Shown: one piece after another, positions 19,181 through 27,695 of the stretch | How positions within the stretch are numbered: the stretch's first letter is position 1 | How the letters are laid out: each line of letters starts with the position of its first letter | NCBI GenBank assembly: GCA_021414305.1 | Contig: JAIOOS010000014.1 | Coordinates: forward strand, 124,001-188,000 | Length of the DNA: 64,000 nt | Direction of reading: 5' to 3' | DNA from: Burkholderiales bacterium | GTDB lineage: Bacteria; Pseudomonadota; Gammaproteobacteria; Burkholderiales; Burkholderiaceae_C | Notes under the pieces: generated by a model | The model's database searches: none | What the model was told of the DNA's origin: nothing | Seen by the model: the letters and a program-made list of their open reading frames with translations, nothing else | Translations under genes and position numbers: made by a program

Positions 19181-19188
19181 GGTAGCTC

Positions 19189-20061
19189 ATGGACCTCTCG
19201 ACCTTTCTCGTCCAGTGCCTCAACGCCGTCCAGTACGGCCTGCTGCTCTTTCTCGTCGCCAGCGGCCTGACGCTGATCTTCGGGATCATGGGCGTGATCA
19301 ACCTCGCCCACGGCAGCTTCTACATGCTGGGCGCGTACCTCGCGTTCGCCCTCGCGCCGTTCTTCGGCGACTGGTTCTTCAGCCGGCTCGCGGTCGGCAT
19401 CGTGCTGGCGGTCGTGTTCGGCTATCTGCTCGAATGGGCGTTCTTCAGCTTCCTCTACGAACGCGACCACCTGCAGCAGGTGCTGATGACCTATGCGCTG
19501 ATCCTCGTCTTCGAGGAGCTGCGCTCGATCCTCGTCGGCAACGACGTGCACGGCGTCGCCGCGCCGGCGTGGCTCGCCGGGAGCTTTCGCCTCGGCGAGC
19601 TGATGTCGTATCCCTGGTATCGGGTGTTCTCGTCGGTCGCCTGCATCGTCATCGCGCTCGGCCTCTATGCCGTGGTCAACAAGACCCGGCTCGGCATGAT
19701 GATCCGCGCCGGCGCGAGCAACCGCGACATGGTGCGCGGCCTCGGCGTCGACATCCGCCTGCTCTACCGCATCGTCTTCGCCGGCGGCGTGGCGCTCGCC
19801 GCACTCGCCGGGATGATCGCCGCGCCGCTGTCTTCGGTCTATCCGGGCATGGGCTCGAGCGTGCTCATCATCTGCTTCGTCGTCGTCGTGATCGGCGGGA
19901 TCGGCTCGATCACCGGCGCGCTGATCGCCTCGCTGCTGGTCGGCATCGTCGATACCTTCGGCAAGGTGTTCTTCGCCGAGTGGAGCGGCGTCGGCGTCTA
20001 CCTGCTGATGGCGATCGTGCTGATCTGGCGGCCCGAAGGGCTGATGAAGCGTGGCTACTGA
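19189..20061 (+). CDS. livH: Branched-chain/aromatic ABC transporter permease LivH
   Basis: The product has 290 residues with about eight hydrophobic segments. LivH hallmarks are LTLIFGIMGVINLAHGSFYMLGAY near the N-terminus and the EAA-like loop GLGVDIRLLYRIVFAGGVALAALAG. It is an inner-membrane subunit of the importer encoded by the operon. Its stop overlaps the next start by 11 bases. Confidence 0.94.
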   Translation: MDLSTFLVQCLNAVQYGLLLFLVASGLTLIFGIMGVINLAHGSFYMLGAYLAFALAPFFGDWFFSRLAVGIVLAVVFGYLLEWAFFSFLYERDHLQQVLMTYALILVFEELRSILVGNDVHGVAAPAWLAGSFRLGELMSYPWYRVFSSVACIVIALGLYAVVNKTRLGMMIRAGASNRDMVRGLGVDIRLLYRIVFAGGVALAALAGMIAAPLSSVYPGMGSSVLIICFVVVVIGGIGSITGALIASLLVGIVDTFGKVFFAEWSGVGVYLLMAIVLIWRPEGLMKRGY

Positions 20062-21091
20062 GGCGACGCCGCTCGAGGGCACCGGCCCCGCCGCCGAGGT
20101 CGGCGCGATGCCCGACATCGCCCGCCGCGAGCCCGGCGGCTGGCTCGTGCCGGCGGCCGCGCTGCTGCTGCTCGCCGCCTTGCCGGCGCTGGTGTCGCCG
20201 TATGCGCAGGACCTCGTGGTGCGGATCGCGATCTACGCGATCTTCGCCCTCAGCCTCGAGCTGATCGTCGGCGGCGCGGGCCTGGTAAGCCTCGGCCATG
20301 CCGCCTTCCTCGGCATCGGCGCCTACGCGGTCGTGCTCGGCTCGGGCGACGCGGGCGCGCCGCTGCTCCTGCTGCTCGCGCTCGCGGTCGGCGGCGCGGC
20401 GCTCTACGCCCTCTTCGTCGGCGCGCTCAGCCTGCGCACCCGCGGCGTCTACTTCATCATGGTGACGCTGGCGTTCGCGCAGATGGCCTACTTCGTCGTC
20501 CATGACACCAAGGCGGGCGGCGGCAGCGACGGCATCTTCCTCTACGTCAAGCCGGCGCTCGGCGTCGCCGGCACGACCTTGCTCGATCTCGGCGAGCGCC
20601 TGCCGCTCTACTACAGCGTGATCGCCGCGCTCGCCGCCACCTACGGCCTGCTCGCCCTGCTGCTCGGCTCGCGCTTCGGCCACGCGCTCGCCGGCATCCG
20701 CGTCAGCGAGCAGCGGATGCGCGCCGCCGGGTTCTCGACCTACCCGTACAAGCTGGCGGCCTTCGTCATCGCCGGCGCCCTCGCCGGTCTGGCGGGTGCC
20801 CTGCTCGCGATCAAGGACGGCGCGGTCAACCCCGAGCTGCTCGCCTGGCACGAATCGGGCGCGGTGTTGCTGATGATCATCCTCGGCGGCATCGGCAGCC
20901 TGCGCGGCGCGGTGCTCGGCGCCGTGGCGTTCACGCTGCTCAAGGAGCTGGTGCAGGCCGAGGCGCTGCTCGGCCCGCTCGCCTCGCACTGGCAGCTCAC
21001 GCTCGGCCTGGCGATCATCGCCTTCGTCGCCCTGCTGCCCAAGGGGCTGATCGGACTCGGCGCGCTGCTGCGCGGCAAGGCGCATGGCTGA
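20051..21091 (+). CDS. livM: Branched-chain/aromatic ABC transporter permease LivM
   Basis: The product has 346 residues starting at GTG. A short hydrophilic N-terminus of about 30 residues precedes the membrane segments. LivM features include LELIVGGAGLVSLGHAAFLGIGAYA, LRTRGVYFIMVTLAFAQM and GSRFGHALAGIRVSEQRMRAAGF. It overlaps livH upstream and livG downstream (8 bases), a pattern of tight translational coupling. Confidence 0.94.
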   Translation: MATEATPLEGTGPAAEVGAMPDIARREPGGWLVPAAALLLLAALPALVSPYAQDLVVRIAIYAIFALSLELIVGGAGLVSLGHAAFLGIGAYAVVLGSGDAGAPLLLLLALAVGGAALYALFVGALSLRTRGVYFIMVTLAFAQMAYFVVHDTKAGGGSDGIFLYVKPALGVAGTTLLDLGERLPLYYSVIAALAATYGLLALLLGSRFGHALAGIRVSEQRMRAAGFSTYPYKLAAFVIAGALAGLAGALLAIKDGAVNPELLAWHESGAVLLMIILGGIGSLRGAVLGAVAFTLLKELVQAEALLGPLASHWQLTLGLAIIAFVALLPKGLIGLGALLRGKAHG

Positions 21092-21836
21092 GCCCGCGCT
21101 GCTCCGCGCCGCCGGCCTGGGCCGGCGCTTCGGCGGCCTGGCCGCGGTCGACCAGGTCTCGATCGACCTGCACGTCGGCGAGATCCACGCCGTGATCGGC
21201 ACCAACGGCGCCGGCAAGTCGACGCTGGTCAACATGCTCTCCGGCGAGCTCGCGCCGAGCGCCGGCAGCGTGACCTTCCGCGGTCACGACGTCACGCACT
21301 GGGCGCAGCCGCGGCGCGCCCGCGCGGGCCTCGGCCGCAGCTACCAGCGCACGACCATCTTCAACGAGTTCAGCGTGCTCGAGAACTGCCGCCTGGCGGC
21401 GCAGGCGCGGGCGCCGCGACCGTGGGCCTTCTGGCAGCGCGCCAGCCGCGACAGCGCGAGTCTGGCCGCAGCGAAGGCCGCGCTCGAGGCGGCCGGCCTC
21501 GACGCCTTCGCCGCGCGCACCGCCGGCACGCTCAGCCACGGCGCCAAGCGCCAGCTCGAGATCGCGATGTGCCTGGCGACCGCGCCGCGCGCGCTGCTGC
21601 TCGACGAGCCGCTCGCCGGCATGGGCGGCGAGGAGAGCGGCCGCATGCTGGCGCTGCTCACGGCGCTCAAGCCCGGGCACGCGATCCTGCTGGTCGAGCA
21701 CGACATGGACGCGGTGTTCCGCGTCGCCGACCGGATCACGGTGATGGTCAACGGCCGGGTCATCGCCAGCGACGTGCCGGAGAGGATCCGCGTCGACCCG
21801 GCGGTGCGCGAGGCCTATCTCGGCGACGAGCACTAG
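21084..21836 (+). CDS. livG: ABC transporter ATPase LivG
   Basis: The product has 250 residues. Walker A is GTNGAGKST; the signature is LSHGAKRQLEI, with H replacing the second G; Walker B is ALLLDEPLAG; and the switch histidine lies in LLVEHDMDAVF. The C-terminal end IRVDPAVREAYLGDEH is typical of LivG. It is one of the two ATPases that energise the importer. Confidence 0.95.
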   Translation: MAEPALLRAAGLGRRFGGLAAVDQVSIDLHVGEIHAVIGTNGAGKSTLVNMLSGELAPSAGSVTFRGHDVTHWAQPRRARAGLGRSYQRTTIFNEFSVLENCRLAAQARAPRPWAFWQRASRDSASLAAAKAALEAAGLDAFAARTAGTLSHGAKRQLEIAMCLATAPRALLLDEPLAGMGGEESGRMLALLTALKPGHAILLVEHDMDAVFRVADRITVMVNGRVIASDVPERIRVDPAVREAYLGDEH

Positions 21837-21838
21837 GC

Positions 21839-22549
21839 ATGGCTGCATTGCTCTCGCTCACCGACCTGCACGCACGCTACGGCGACAGCCACGTGCTGCG
21901 CGGCGTCTCGCTCGAGATCCCGGCCGGCGTCTCGCTCGGCCTGCTCGGCCGCAACGGCATGGGCAAGACGACGCTGATCCGCACCGCGATGGGCTACGTG
22001 CGCGCCGCCGGCGGCGCCGTCGCCTGGCAGGACCGCGACGTCACGCATGCGCCGCCCGAGCGCATGGCGCGCCTGGGCATCGGCTACGTGCCCGAAGGCC
22101 GCGGCATCTTCGCCAACCTCTCGGTGCGCGAGAACCTGGTGATGACGGCGCGCGCCGGCCCCGAAGGCGCGCGCGACTGGACCTTCGAGCGGGTGATGGA
22201 GACCTTTCCGCGCCTCGCCGAGCGGCTGGACCACGGCGGCCAGCAGCTCTCCGGCGGCGAGCAGCAGATGCTCGCCATCGGCCGGGCGCTGATGACGAAC
22301 CCGCGCCTGCTGATCCTCGACGAGGCGACCGAAGGCCTGGCGCCGCTGATCGTGGCCGAGATCTGGCGCACCATCGCCACGATCCGCGGCACCGGCATCG
22401 CGACCCTGATCGTCGATCGCAACGCGCGCGCGGTGCTCGCCCACACCGACCGCGCGGTCGTGCTCGAGAAGGGGCTGGTCGTGATGCAGGGCGCGTCGGC
22501 GGCGGTGGCGGCCGAGGGCGAGGCGCTGGCGCGGCATCTCGGCGTCTGA
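21839..22549 (+). CDS. livF: ABC transporter ATPase LivF
   Basis: The product has 236 residues. Walker A is GRNGMGKTT, the signature is LSGGEQQMLAIGRAL and Walker B is LLILDEATEGLAP. GIGYVPEGRGIFANLSVRENL is characteristic of LivF. The usual switch histidine position reads LIVDRNARAVL, so the motif EQN/H is altered to DRN, as in other LivF proteins that carry a non-His residue there. It is the last gene of the benzoate uptake operon, starting 2 bases after the livG stop. Confidence 0.94.
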   Translation: MAALLSLTDLHARYGDSHVLRGVSLEIPAGVSLGLLGRNGMGKTTLIRTAMGYVRAAGGAVAWQDRDVTHAPPERMARLGIGYVPEGRGIFANLSVRENLVMTARAGPEGARDWTFERVMETFPRLAERLDHGGQQLSGGEQQMLAIGRALMTNPRLLILDEATEGLAPLIVAEIWRTIATIRGTGIATLIVDRNARAVLAHTDRAVVLEKGLVVMQGASAAVAAEGEALARHLGV

Positions 22550-22575
22550 GGAAAGGATCTCCTCGCGGGAAGCGA

Positions 22576-22601
22576 GATTCTTCGCTTCGCTCAGAATGAC
22601 A
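22576..22601 (+). repeat. Dispersed 26-bp repeat, family B copy 1
   Basis: GATTCTTCGCTTCGCTCAGA followed by ATGACA matches the copy at 35002-35027 at 22 of 26 positions. It lies in the 78-base gap after livF, with an adjacent CTCGCGGGAAGCGAG hairpin at 22562-22576. Elements of this look are scattered through many proteobacterial genomes. Confidence 0.7.
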
Positions 22602-22627
22602 GGCTCCCGCCATCGCCAGCCGCCGCC

Positions 22628-22942
22628 ATGATTCTCGAAATCGCCGACATCCGCATTGCTCCCGGCAAGAACGCCGAATTCGACGCCGCCGTCCAGCACG
22701 GCCTCGAGACCGTGATCTCGCGCGCCGAGGGCTACCGCATGCACCGCGTCGTCAAGGGCATCGAGTCGCCCGAGCGCTACATGCTGATGATCTGGTGGGA
22801 GACGCTCGAGGACCACACCGTCAAGTTCCGCGGCGGACCGCTCTTTCCCGCCTGGCGCGCGATCGTCGGGCCGTTCTTCGCCTCGCCGCCCTCGGTCGAG
22901 CATTACACGGTCGTCACCGCGTCGCCCGGAACGCCGACGTGA
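22628..22942 (+). CDS. Antibiotic-biosynthesis-monooxygenase (ABM) fold protein
   Basis: The product has 104 residues. The dimeric alpha/beta-barrel ABM pattern is seen: ILEIADIRIAPGKNAEFDAAVQHGLETVISRAEGYRMHRV, then RYMLMIWWETLEDHTVKFRGGPLFPAWRAIVGPFF. Members are small cytoplasmic enzymes or ligand-binding proteins, some cofactor-free oxygenases. It overlaps the downstream M16 gene by 4 bases (GTGA). That ties it to the peptidase genes rather than to the transporter, although a role near aromatic metabolism is also possible. Confidence 0.8.
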   Translation: MILEIADIRIAPGKNAEFDAAVQHGLETVISRAEGYRMHRVVKGIESPERYMLMIWWETLEDHTVKFRGGPLFPAWRAIVGPFFASPPSVEHYTVVTASPGTPT

Positions 22943-24315
22943 GCCCGCGGCGCTTCGCCGCCGCGCTGCAGGTGGCTGCTCTCGGCGCCTGCTTCCTCGG
23001 CGCCCCGCCGGCGCTCGGCGCGCCGGCGCCGGCCGCCGAGGTGCTCAAGGTGCCCCGCATCGACTACCGCGAGCGCAAGCTCGGCAACGGCCTCACGCTC
23101 GTCTCGGTCGAGAGCCACGCCAGCCCGACGGTGAGCGTGCAGGTCTGGTACCACGTGGGCGGCAGCGACGATCCCGCGGGCAAGTCGGGCTTCGCGCATC
23201 TCTTCGAGCACCTGATGTTCAAGGGCTCGAAGTACATGAAGAGCGAGCAGTTCGACCGCCTCACCGAAGACGTCGGCGGCGAGAACAACGCGTCCACCAG
23301 CGAAGACGTGACGGTCTACGAGGCGGTCGTGCCTTCCAACCACCTGGAGACGCTGCTCTGGGCCGAGGCCGAGCGGCTCGTCAACCTCCGGGTCGACGAA
23401 GCGAACTTCCAGTCGGAGCGCGCCGTCGTCGAGGAGGAATTCCGGCAGCGCGTGCTGGCGTCGCCGTACGGCCGCTTCTTCGAGGCGGTGAGCACGCGGC
23501 CGTATCTGCAGCATGCGTATCGCCGCGGCGTCATCGGCAGCATCGAGAACCTCGACGCCGCGGCGCTGGCCGACGTGGTCGCCTTCCACGCCGCCCACTA
23601 CCGCGCCGACAACGCCACGCTCGTCGTCACGGGCGACTTCGATCCGCGTCAGCTCGACGCCTGGGTCGACAAGTACTTCGGCCCCGTCGCCCGGCCGGCC
23701 GCACCGCTGCCGGCGCGCGATTCGCGCGAGCCGCCGTGGAGCGAAGACCGCTCGATCACGATCCGCTCGCCGAACGTGCCGCTGCCGGCGGTGGCGACGG
23801 TCTGGCTGGCGCCACCGGTCACCGACGCCGACGCGCCGGCGCTGCAGGTCGCCGCGGCCCTGCTCTCGGCCGGCGAGTCGTCGCGCCTCAACCAGGCGCT
23901 CGTTTACCGGAAGCAGATCGCGACCCAGGCGAGCTTCAGCGCCGACCTGCGCGCCGGTCCCGGCCTCCTCATCGCCAGCGCCATCGCCGCCGGCGGCAAG
24001 GCGCCGGCCTCGGTGCGCGCCGCGCTGCTCGCCGAGGTGAAGCGGCTGGCGGAGCGGCCGGCCACCCGCGGCGAGCTCGACAAGGTGAAGACGCAGCTCC
24101 TGACGCAGGCCTTCAGCTCGCGGCAGACGCCGCTCGGCCTCGGCCAGGCGATCGGCGAAGCCGCCGTGCTCGGCGGCAACGCCAACCGCGTCAACACCGA
24201 TCTGGACGACCTGCAGCGCGTCAGCGCCGCAGACGTACAGCGGGTGATGCGCCGCTACGTCGCCGGGGCGCACAGCGTCGCCGTCGACTATGTCCAGGAC
24301 CCGAGCGCGAAATGA
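22939..24315 (+). CDS. M16 family zinc metallopeptidase, catalytic member
   Basis: The product has 458 residues from GTG. A signal peptide occupies about 1-29, so it is periplasmic. The inverted zinc motif HxxEH is HLFEH at residues 87-91 (GFAHLFEHLMFKGS). The third ligand glutamate lies in FQSERAVVEEEFRQR, and NNASTSEDVTVY is also typical. A second M16 lobe of looser similarity fills the C-terminal half. It overlaps the next, non-catalytic M16 gene by 4 bases, so the two probably form a heterodimer as in other bacterial M16B pairs. Confidence 0.9.
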   Translation: MSPRRFAAALQVAALGACFLGAPPALGAPAPAAEVLKVPRIDYRERKLGNGLTLVSVESHASPTVSVQVWYHVGGSDDPAGKSGFAHLFEHLMFKGSKYMKSEQFDRLTEDVGGENNASTSEDVTVYEAVVPSNHLETLLWAEAERLVNLRVDEANFQSERAVVEEEFRQRVLASPYGRFFEAVSTRPYLQHAYRRGVIGSIENLDAAALADVVAFHAAHYRADNATLVVTGDFDPRQLDAWVDKYFGPVARPAAPLPARDSREPPWSEDRSITIRSPNVPLPAVATVWLAPPVTDADAPALQVAAALLSAGESSRLNQALVYRKQIATQASFSADLRAGPGLLIASAIAAGGKAPASVRAALLAEVKRLAERPATRGELDKVKTQLLTQAFSSRQTPLGLGQAIGEAAVLGGNANRVNTDLDDLQRVSAADVQRVMRRYVAGAHSVAVDYVQDPSAK

Positions 24316-25772
24316 AGCCCTCCGCACGACGCTTGCCCGCCCTTCTGCTCGGCCTCCTCGTCGCCGCTGCGGCCAGCGCCCAGCCGTTCGAGACGCCGCC
24401 CCCTCCGGCCGCGCCGCGGCCGCTGACGATCGCCGCGCCGGTCGAGCAGGCGTTGCCGAACGGCCTGCGCGTGATCGTCGCGCCGCGCGAAGGCGTGCCG
24501 CTGGTGACGGCGATGCTGGTCGTGCTCTCCGGCAGCGAGCTCGACCCGCCGCAGCTCTCCGGCCTGGCCTCGATGACGGCGAGCCTGCTCACGCAGGGCA
24601 CTCGCCGGCACACCGCGCCGCAGATCGCGGCGGCGGCCGAGGCGCTCGGCGGCTCGCTCGAGAGCGACGCCGGCTGGAGCCAGTCGCTGGTGGCGATCAC
24701 GGTGACGACGCCGCGGCTCGGCGCCGCGCTCGGCCTCGTCGCCGAGGTCACTCGCGAGCCGACCTTCGCCGAGGCCGAGCTCGACCGGCTGCGCACCCAG
24801 ACCCTCGACGCGCTCAAGGTGCGCTATGCCGACCCTGGCTCCCTGGCCGGCCTGACCGCCGCGCGCCTGGTGTACGGCAGCGGCCCCTGGGGCCACCCGG
24901 CGAGCGGCACCCCGGCGTCGCTGCCGCGGATCCGCCAGGCCGACCTGGTCGCCCTGCATCGCGCCACCTTCCGGCCCGACCGCGCCGTGCTGATCCTGGC
25001 CGGCGACATCGCACCCGATCGCGCGCTCGCCCTGGCGCGCACGCATTTCGGCGACTGGGCCGCGCCCGTCGGCGTGGCGCCGCCGCGGCCGCCCGCCCCG
25101 CCGTCGCTGGCCGCCGGCCCGGCGCTCGCGGTGGTCGACATGCCCGCCGCCGGCCAGGCCGGCGTGGTCCTGGCGCTGCCGCTGCCGCCGCGCCTGGGCG
25201 CCGAGCGGGCCGCGGCCGACGTGCTCGACGCGGTGATCGGCGGCGGCTACTCGTCGCGCCTCAGCCAGGAGATCCGGATCAAGCGCGGCCTCAGCTACTC
25301 GGTCTTCAGCCGGATCGAGGCGCGCGGCGCCAGCGGCCTGTTCCAGGCGGCGCTGCAGACCAAGAACGAGTCCGCCGCGGAGGTCGTCTCGCTGTTGCAG
25401 GGCGAGCTCGACCGGGTCGTGCAGGCGCCGGTGCCGGCCGACGAGCTGGCCTCGCGCAAGCTCTCGCTGATCGGCAGCTTCAGCCGCAGCGTCGAGACCA
25501 CCGCCGGCCTTGCCTCGGCGATCCGCTCGCTGGTGGCCAGCGGGCGCTCGCCGGCCGACCTGAAGACGCGGATCGCGACGCTCGAGGCGGTCGCTCCGGA
25601 GGACGTGCAGCGCTATGCCGCGACCCATTTCGGCGCCGCCGGCCGGCGGATCGCGGTCGCCGGCGTTGCCGACCGGTTCGCCACGGCGCTGCGCGGCGGG
25701 GCGCCGGGGCTCGTCGTCGTCGGCCAGGAACAGCTCGATCTCGAGCGCCCCGGCGGGCTCAAGCACGAGTAG
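24312..25772 (+). CDS. M16 family peptidase-like partner lacking the zinc motif
   Basis: The product has 486 residues with a signal peptide ending ASAQ near residue 23. The M16 fold is recognisable (QALPNGLRVIVAPREGVPLVTAMLVV and, at the C-half, GGGYSSRLSQEIRIKRGLSYSVFS). At the HxxEH position it reads LSGLASMTASLL, so the catalytic residues are absent. The R/Y pair of the substrate-binding C-domain (LSQEIRIKRGLSYS) is kept. It therefore looks like the substrate-binding subunit of an active/inactive pair with the upstream gene. Confidence 0.9.
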   Translation: MKPSARRLPALLLGLLVAAAASAQPFETPPPPAAPRPLTIAAPVEQALPNGLRVIVAPREGVPLVTAMLVVLSGSELDPPQLSGLASMTASLLTQGTRRHTAPQIAAAAEALGGSLESDAGWSQSLVAITVTTPRLGAALGLVAEVTREPTFAEAELDRLRTQTLDALKVRYADPGSLAGLTAARLVYGSGPWGHPASGTPASLPRIRQADLVALHRATFRPDRAVLILAGDIAPDRALALARTHFGDWAAPVGVAPPRPPAPPSLAAGPALAVVDMPAAGQAGVVLALPLPPRLGAERAAADVLDAVIGGGYSSRLSQEIRIKRGLSYSVFSRIEARGASGLFQAALQTKNESAAEVVSLLQGELDRVVQAPVPADELASRKLSLIGSFSRSVETTAGLASAIRSLVASGRSPADLKTRIATLEAVAPEDVQRYAATHFGAAGRRIAVAGVADRFATALRGGAPGLVVVGQEQLDLERPGGLKHE

Positions 25773-25946
25773 GCGAGTGGGTGCCCGCATGCCTCCCGAC
25801 CGAGGCAGGGCAGGCACCGAAGACCGGCCCGGCGGGGGGTCAAGGCAAACCCTTCGGGCGCGACAGCCACTTTGCTGGGACAATAGTGCCCCCCCGCGAG
25901 CGACGCAGCGCCCCCCGGCGCGGCGGCCGCCACTACCAGGATCGCC

Positions 25947-26255
25947 ATGGCAACCCGTTCTTCCGCTCCCGCATCCGCAGCCAAAACCAGCAAAGTCGCC
26001 ACGCCTGCAGCCAAGCCCCCCGCCGACCCCGGCGCCGCACTGAAGCTGCGCCAGACCCAGGCCGAATACGTCGCCGCGCGTCCGGCCGGCGAGCCGGGGG
26101 TCAAGCCGATGATGTCGAGCTCGAAGATGTACGTCTGCCGGCGCTGCCAGGCAAACTTCAAGACCGGCGACGGCAAGCCCGATTCGCGCCTGCCCGGCCT
26201 GGGCAAGTGCAACAAGTGCCTGGCTGCCGCCGCGGCCTCGGCCCTCGCCGCCTGA
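25947..26255 (+). CDS. Small zinc-ribbon-like protein of unknown function (102 aa)
   Basis: Residues 1-45 are Ala/Lys/Pro-rich and probably disordered. Residues about 60-92 hold a four-cysteine site, MYVCRRCQANFKTGDG then LGKCNKCLAA, in CxxC-x(n)-CxxC form, which should bind one zinc. No signal peptide is seen. A strong intrinsic terminator follows 28 bases after the stop. I cannot name the family; a nucleic-acid or ribosome partner is plausible for such a ribbon. Confidence 0.7.
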   Translation: MATRSSAPASAAKTSKVATPAAKPPADPGAALKLRQTQAEYVAARPAGEPGVKPMMSSSKMYVCRRCQANFKTGDGKPDSRLPGLGKCNKCLAAAAASALAA

Positions 26256-26283
26256 CGGGCCCGACCCGCCACAGGGCCCCCGC

Positions 26284-26316
26284 ATCCGCCGCCAGCGCCC
26301 CCAGCTGGCGGCGGAT
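26284..26316 (+). terminator. Intrinsic terminator after the zinc-ribbon gene
   Basis: A perfect 13-bp stem (ATCCGCCGCCAGC 26284-26296 / GCTGGCGGCGGAT 26304-26316) encloses a 7-base loop. The last T of the stem and the two bases after it give TTT. The T-run is short, as is usual in GC-rich genomes. Confidence 0.78.
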
Positions 26317-26408
26317 TTCACGCGCGTCAGGTAACCGGGGGTAACGCACCTCGAGGCGCACCCCGGTCCGGTCGATATGCCGGTATCCCGGACGACCGAC
26401 CTCGCCGC

Positions 26409-27041
26409 ATGCCGACTTTGCTGACCCGCCTGTTGAGGGCCGTTCACACCGTGCCGCTGGAGATCGCGCGGCCCATGCTCTTCTGGTGGGCGGCGCACAA
26501 GCGGCGCTCCGGTGCCTGGCGGGTGCGCCCGCCGTCACGCGAAGCGCAGGAAACCCGCCCCGAGCCGGCGATTCGCGCCCTGCAGGCCGACATCGATCTG
26601 GTCCGCGCGATGCGCCTCGAGCTCGGCAAGGTGCTCGACGGCGACGAGAGTTATCGCCAGACCTACCGCAACCTGGCGCGGTTCGAGCGCAAGCTCGACA
26701 AGTACGGCCTGCGCACGATCGAGCAGTTTCCCGTCGACCAGCTGCGCCGCGCGCTGCGCGAGTTCGAGGCCCTGGTGCGCAACTGGTCCTCGACCAGCCT
26801 GGCCGACCTGCGCTCGCGCATGGCCGTGGTCCTCGCCGACCGCTCGAGCGCGGCCTCGGTCTGGATCGCGGTGAACACGGTCAACGGCGCGCACCGGCAC
26901 GGGCCCGGCGTCGCCACCCGCCTGCCGGCCGGCACGGGCGCGGCGGCGCGCGCCGGCGTGCACCGCGGCGGCCGCCACGTCGGCATGTCGCGCTTCAACT
27001 GGGCCGACGGCGGCTTCAATTCGACGAGCGCGCCGGCATAG
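26409..27041 (+). CDS. Hypothetical protein (210 aa)
   Basis: I do not recognise a family. Residues 10-28 are moderately hydrophobic (VHTVPLEIARPMLFWWAA), perhaps an amphipathic membrane-surface helix. Residues about 48-150 are charged and helical (LQADIDLVRAMRLELGKVL, NLARFERKLDKYG). The C-terminus is Gly/Ala/His-rich and ends with MSRFNWADGGFNST. Codon use matches the neighbours. Terminator-bounded on the left, it stands alone. Confidence 0.65.
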   Translation: MPTLLTRLLRAVHTVPLEIARPMLFWWAAHKRRSGAWRVRPPSREAQETRPEPAIRALQADIDLVRAMRLELGKVLDGDESYRQTYRNLARFERKLDKYGLRTIEQFPVDQLRRALREFEALVRNWSSTSLADLRSRMAVVLADRSSAASVWIAVNTVNGAHRHGPGVATRLPAGTGAAARAGVHRGGRHVGMSRFNWADGGFNSTSAPA

Positions 27042-27113
27042 GGCCTTGTCCTACGAGACGGGCCAGGGCAGAGGCATGAGAATCTGCGCGCACTCGCTTT
27101 TCGAGGAGACGCC

Positions 27114-27320
27114 GTGCCGTATCCCAACGATCGCCGCAAGCACCAGGTGGAGGCCGACGAGGTTCTCTCGCCCGAGTACCTGGCGATGCTGATCGCCTGC
27201 GGCGGCGAGGTCCGTGCCACGGACCGCGAGGGGTCGCGCCACGGCCAGATGCAGCAGCGGCACGGGCGGCGCAAGGACGATCTGCCGCTGCCCGACCGGG
27301 ACCGGCGCCAGCCCGGCTGA
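27114..27320 (+). CDS. Small hypothetical protein (68 aa), GTG start
   Basis: This is a short hydrophilic protein with an acidic/helical first half (VEADEVLSPEYLAMLIACGGEV) and a strongly basic, Arg/Gln-rich tail (QMQQRHGRRKDDLPLPDRDRR). GAGGAG lies 8 bases before the GTG, which supports the start. The function is unknown. Confidence 0.5.
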   Translation: MPYPNDRRKHQVEADEVLSPEYLAMLIACGGEVRATDREGSRHGQMQQRHGRRKDDLPLPDRDRRQPG

Positions 27321-27458
27321 GGGCTCGAGAGCCGGCGCACAAGGCGTCTACGATTCCTCAGGCTTCGCCCTGAGAGCAAGCGCTTACGACTGGGTCAGAT
27401 TGCACGAAGCTATCGGCCTCATCGTCGGACGTCCGGAACCATTCAGTGGGACAATGAC

Positions 27459-27474
27459 CTAGGGATAACCCTAG
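27459..27474. promoter_or_regulatory. 16-bp inverted repeat upstream of the DUF3563 gene
   Basis: CTAGGG-ATAA-CCCTAG has arms that are exactly complementary. It stands 37 bases before the DUF3563 start in an otherwise gene-free 191-base gap. The position suggests an operator. CTAG is generally rare in proteobacterial DNA, which makes two copies in 16 bases noticeable. Confidence 0.45.
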
Positions 27475-27511
27475 CTTCATTTTGATGAGTGCGTCCAACG
27501 ACGACTGAACC

Positions 27512-27694
27512 ATGAACACCCTCCTGAATTTCCTGAAGTCCCTGCGTCCCTCGATCGAGTCCCAACAGGAACGCGACGACGCCTACATCGCCGCTGCCGT
27601 GGACCTCTACGACGTCGAACGGCGCATGCGCGAGATCGACGCGCGCGGCCGCAAGAACTGGTCGCCCATCGCCTACGGGCTGTACCCGCGCTGA
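27512..27694 (+). CDS. DUF3563 family microprotein (60 aa)
   Basis: The sequence is close to the DUF3563 consensus of Burkholderiales: a short hydrophobic/basic N-terminus (MNTLLNFLKSLRPS), then RDDAYIAAAVDLYDVERRMREIDARG, and a C-terminal aromatic tail (SPIAYGLYPR). Family members have no known function and are often expressed under stress. An inverted repeat upstream may control it. Confidence 0.8.
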   Translation: MNTLLNFLKSLRPSIESQQERDDAYIAAAVDLYDVERRMREIDARGRKNWSPIAYGLYPR

Positions 27695-27695
27695 G

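Noticed and set aside
25876-27455. TGGGACAAT occurring at 25876-25884 and 27447-27455, before two small genes
   Set aside because: Two copies of a 9-mer are weak evidence, the distances to the starts differ, and no -35 accompanies them.
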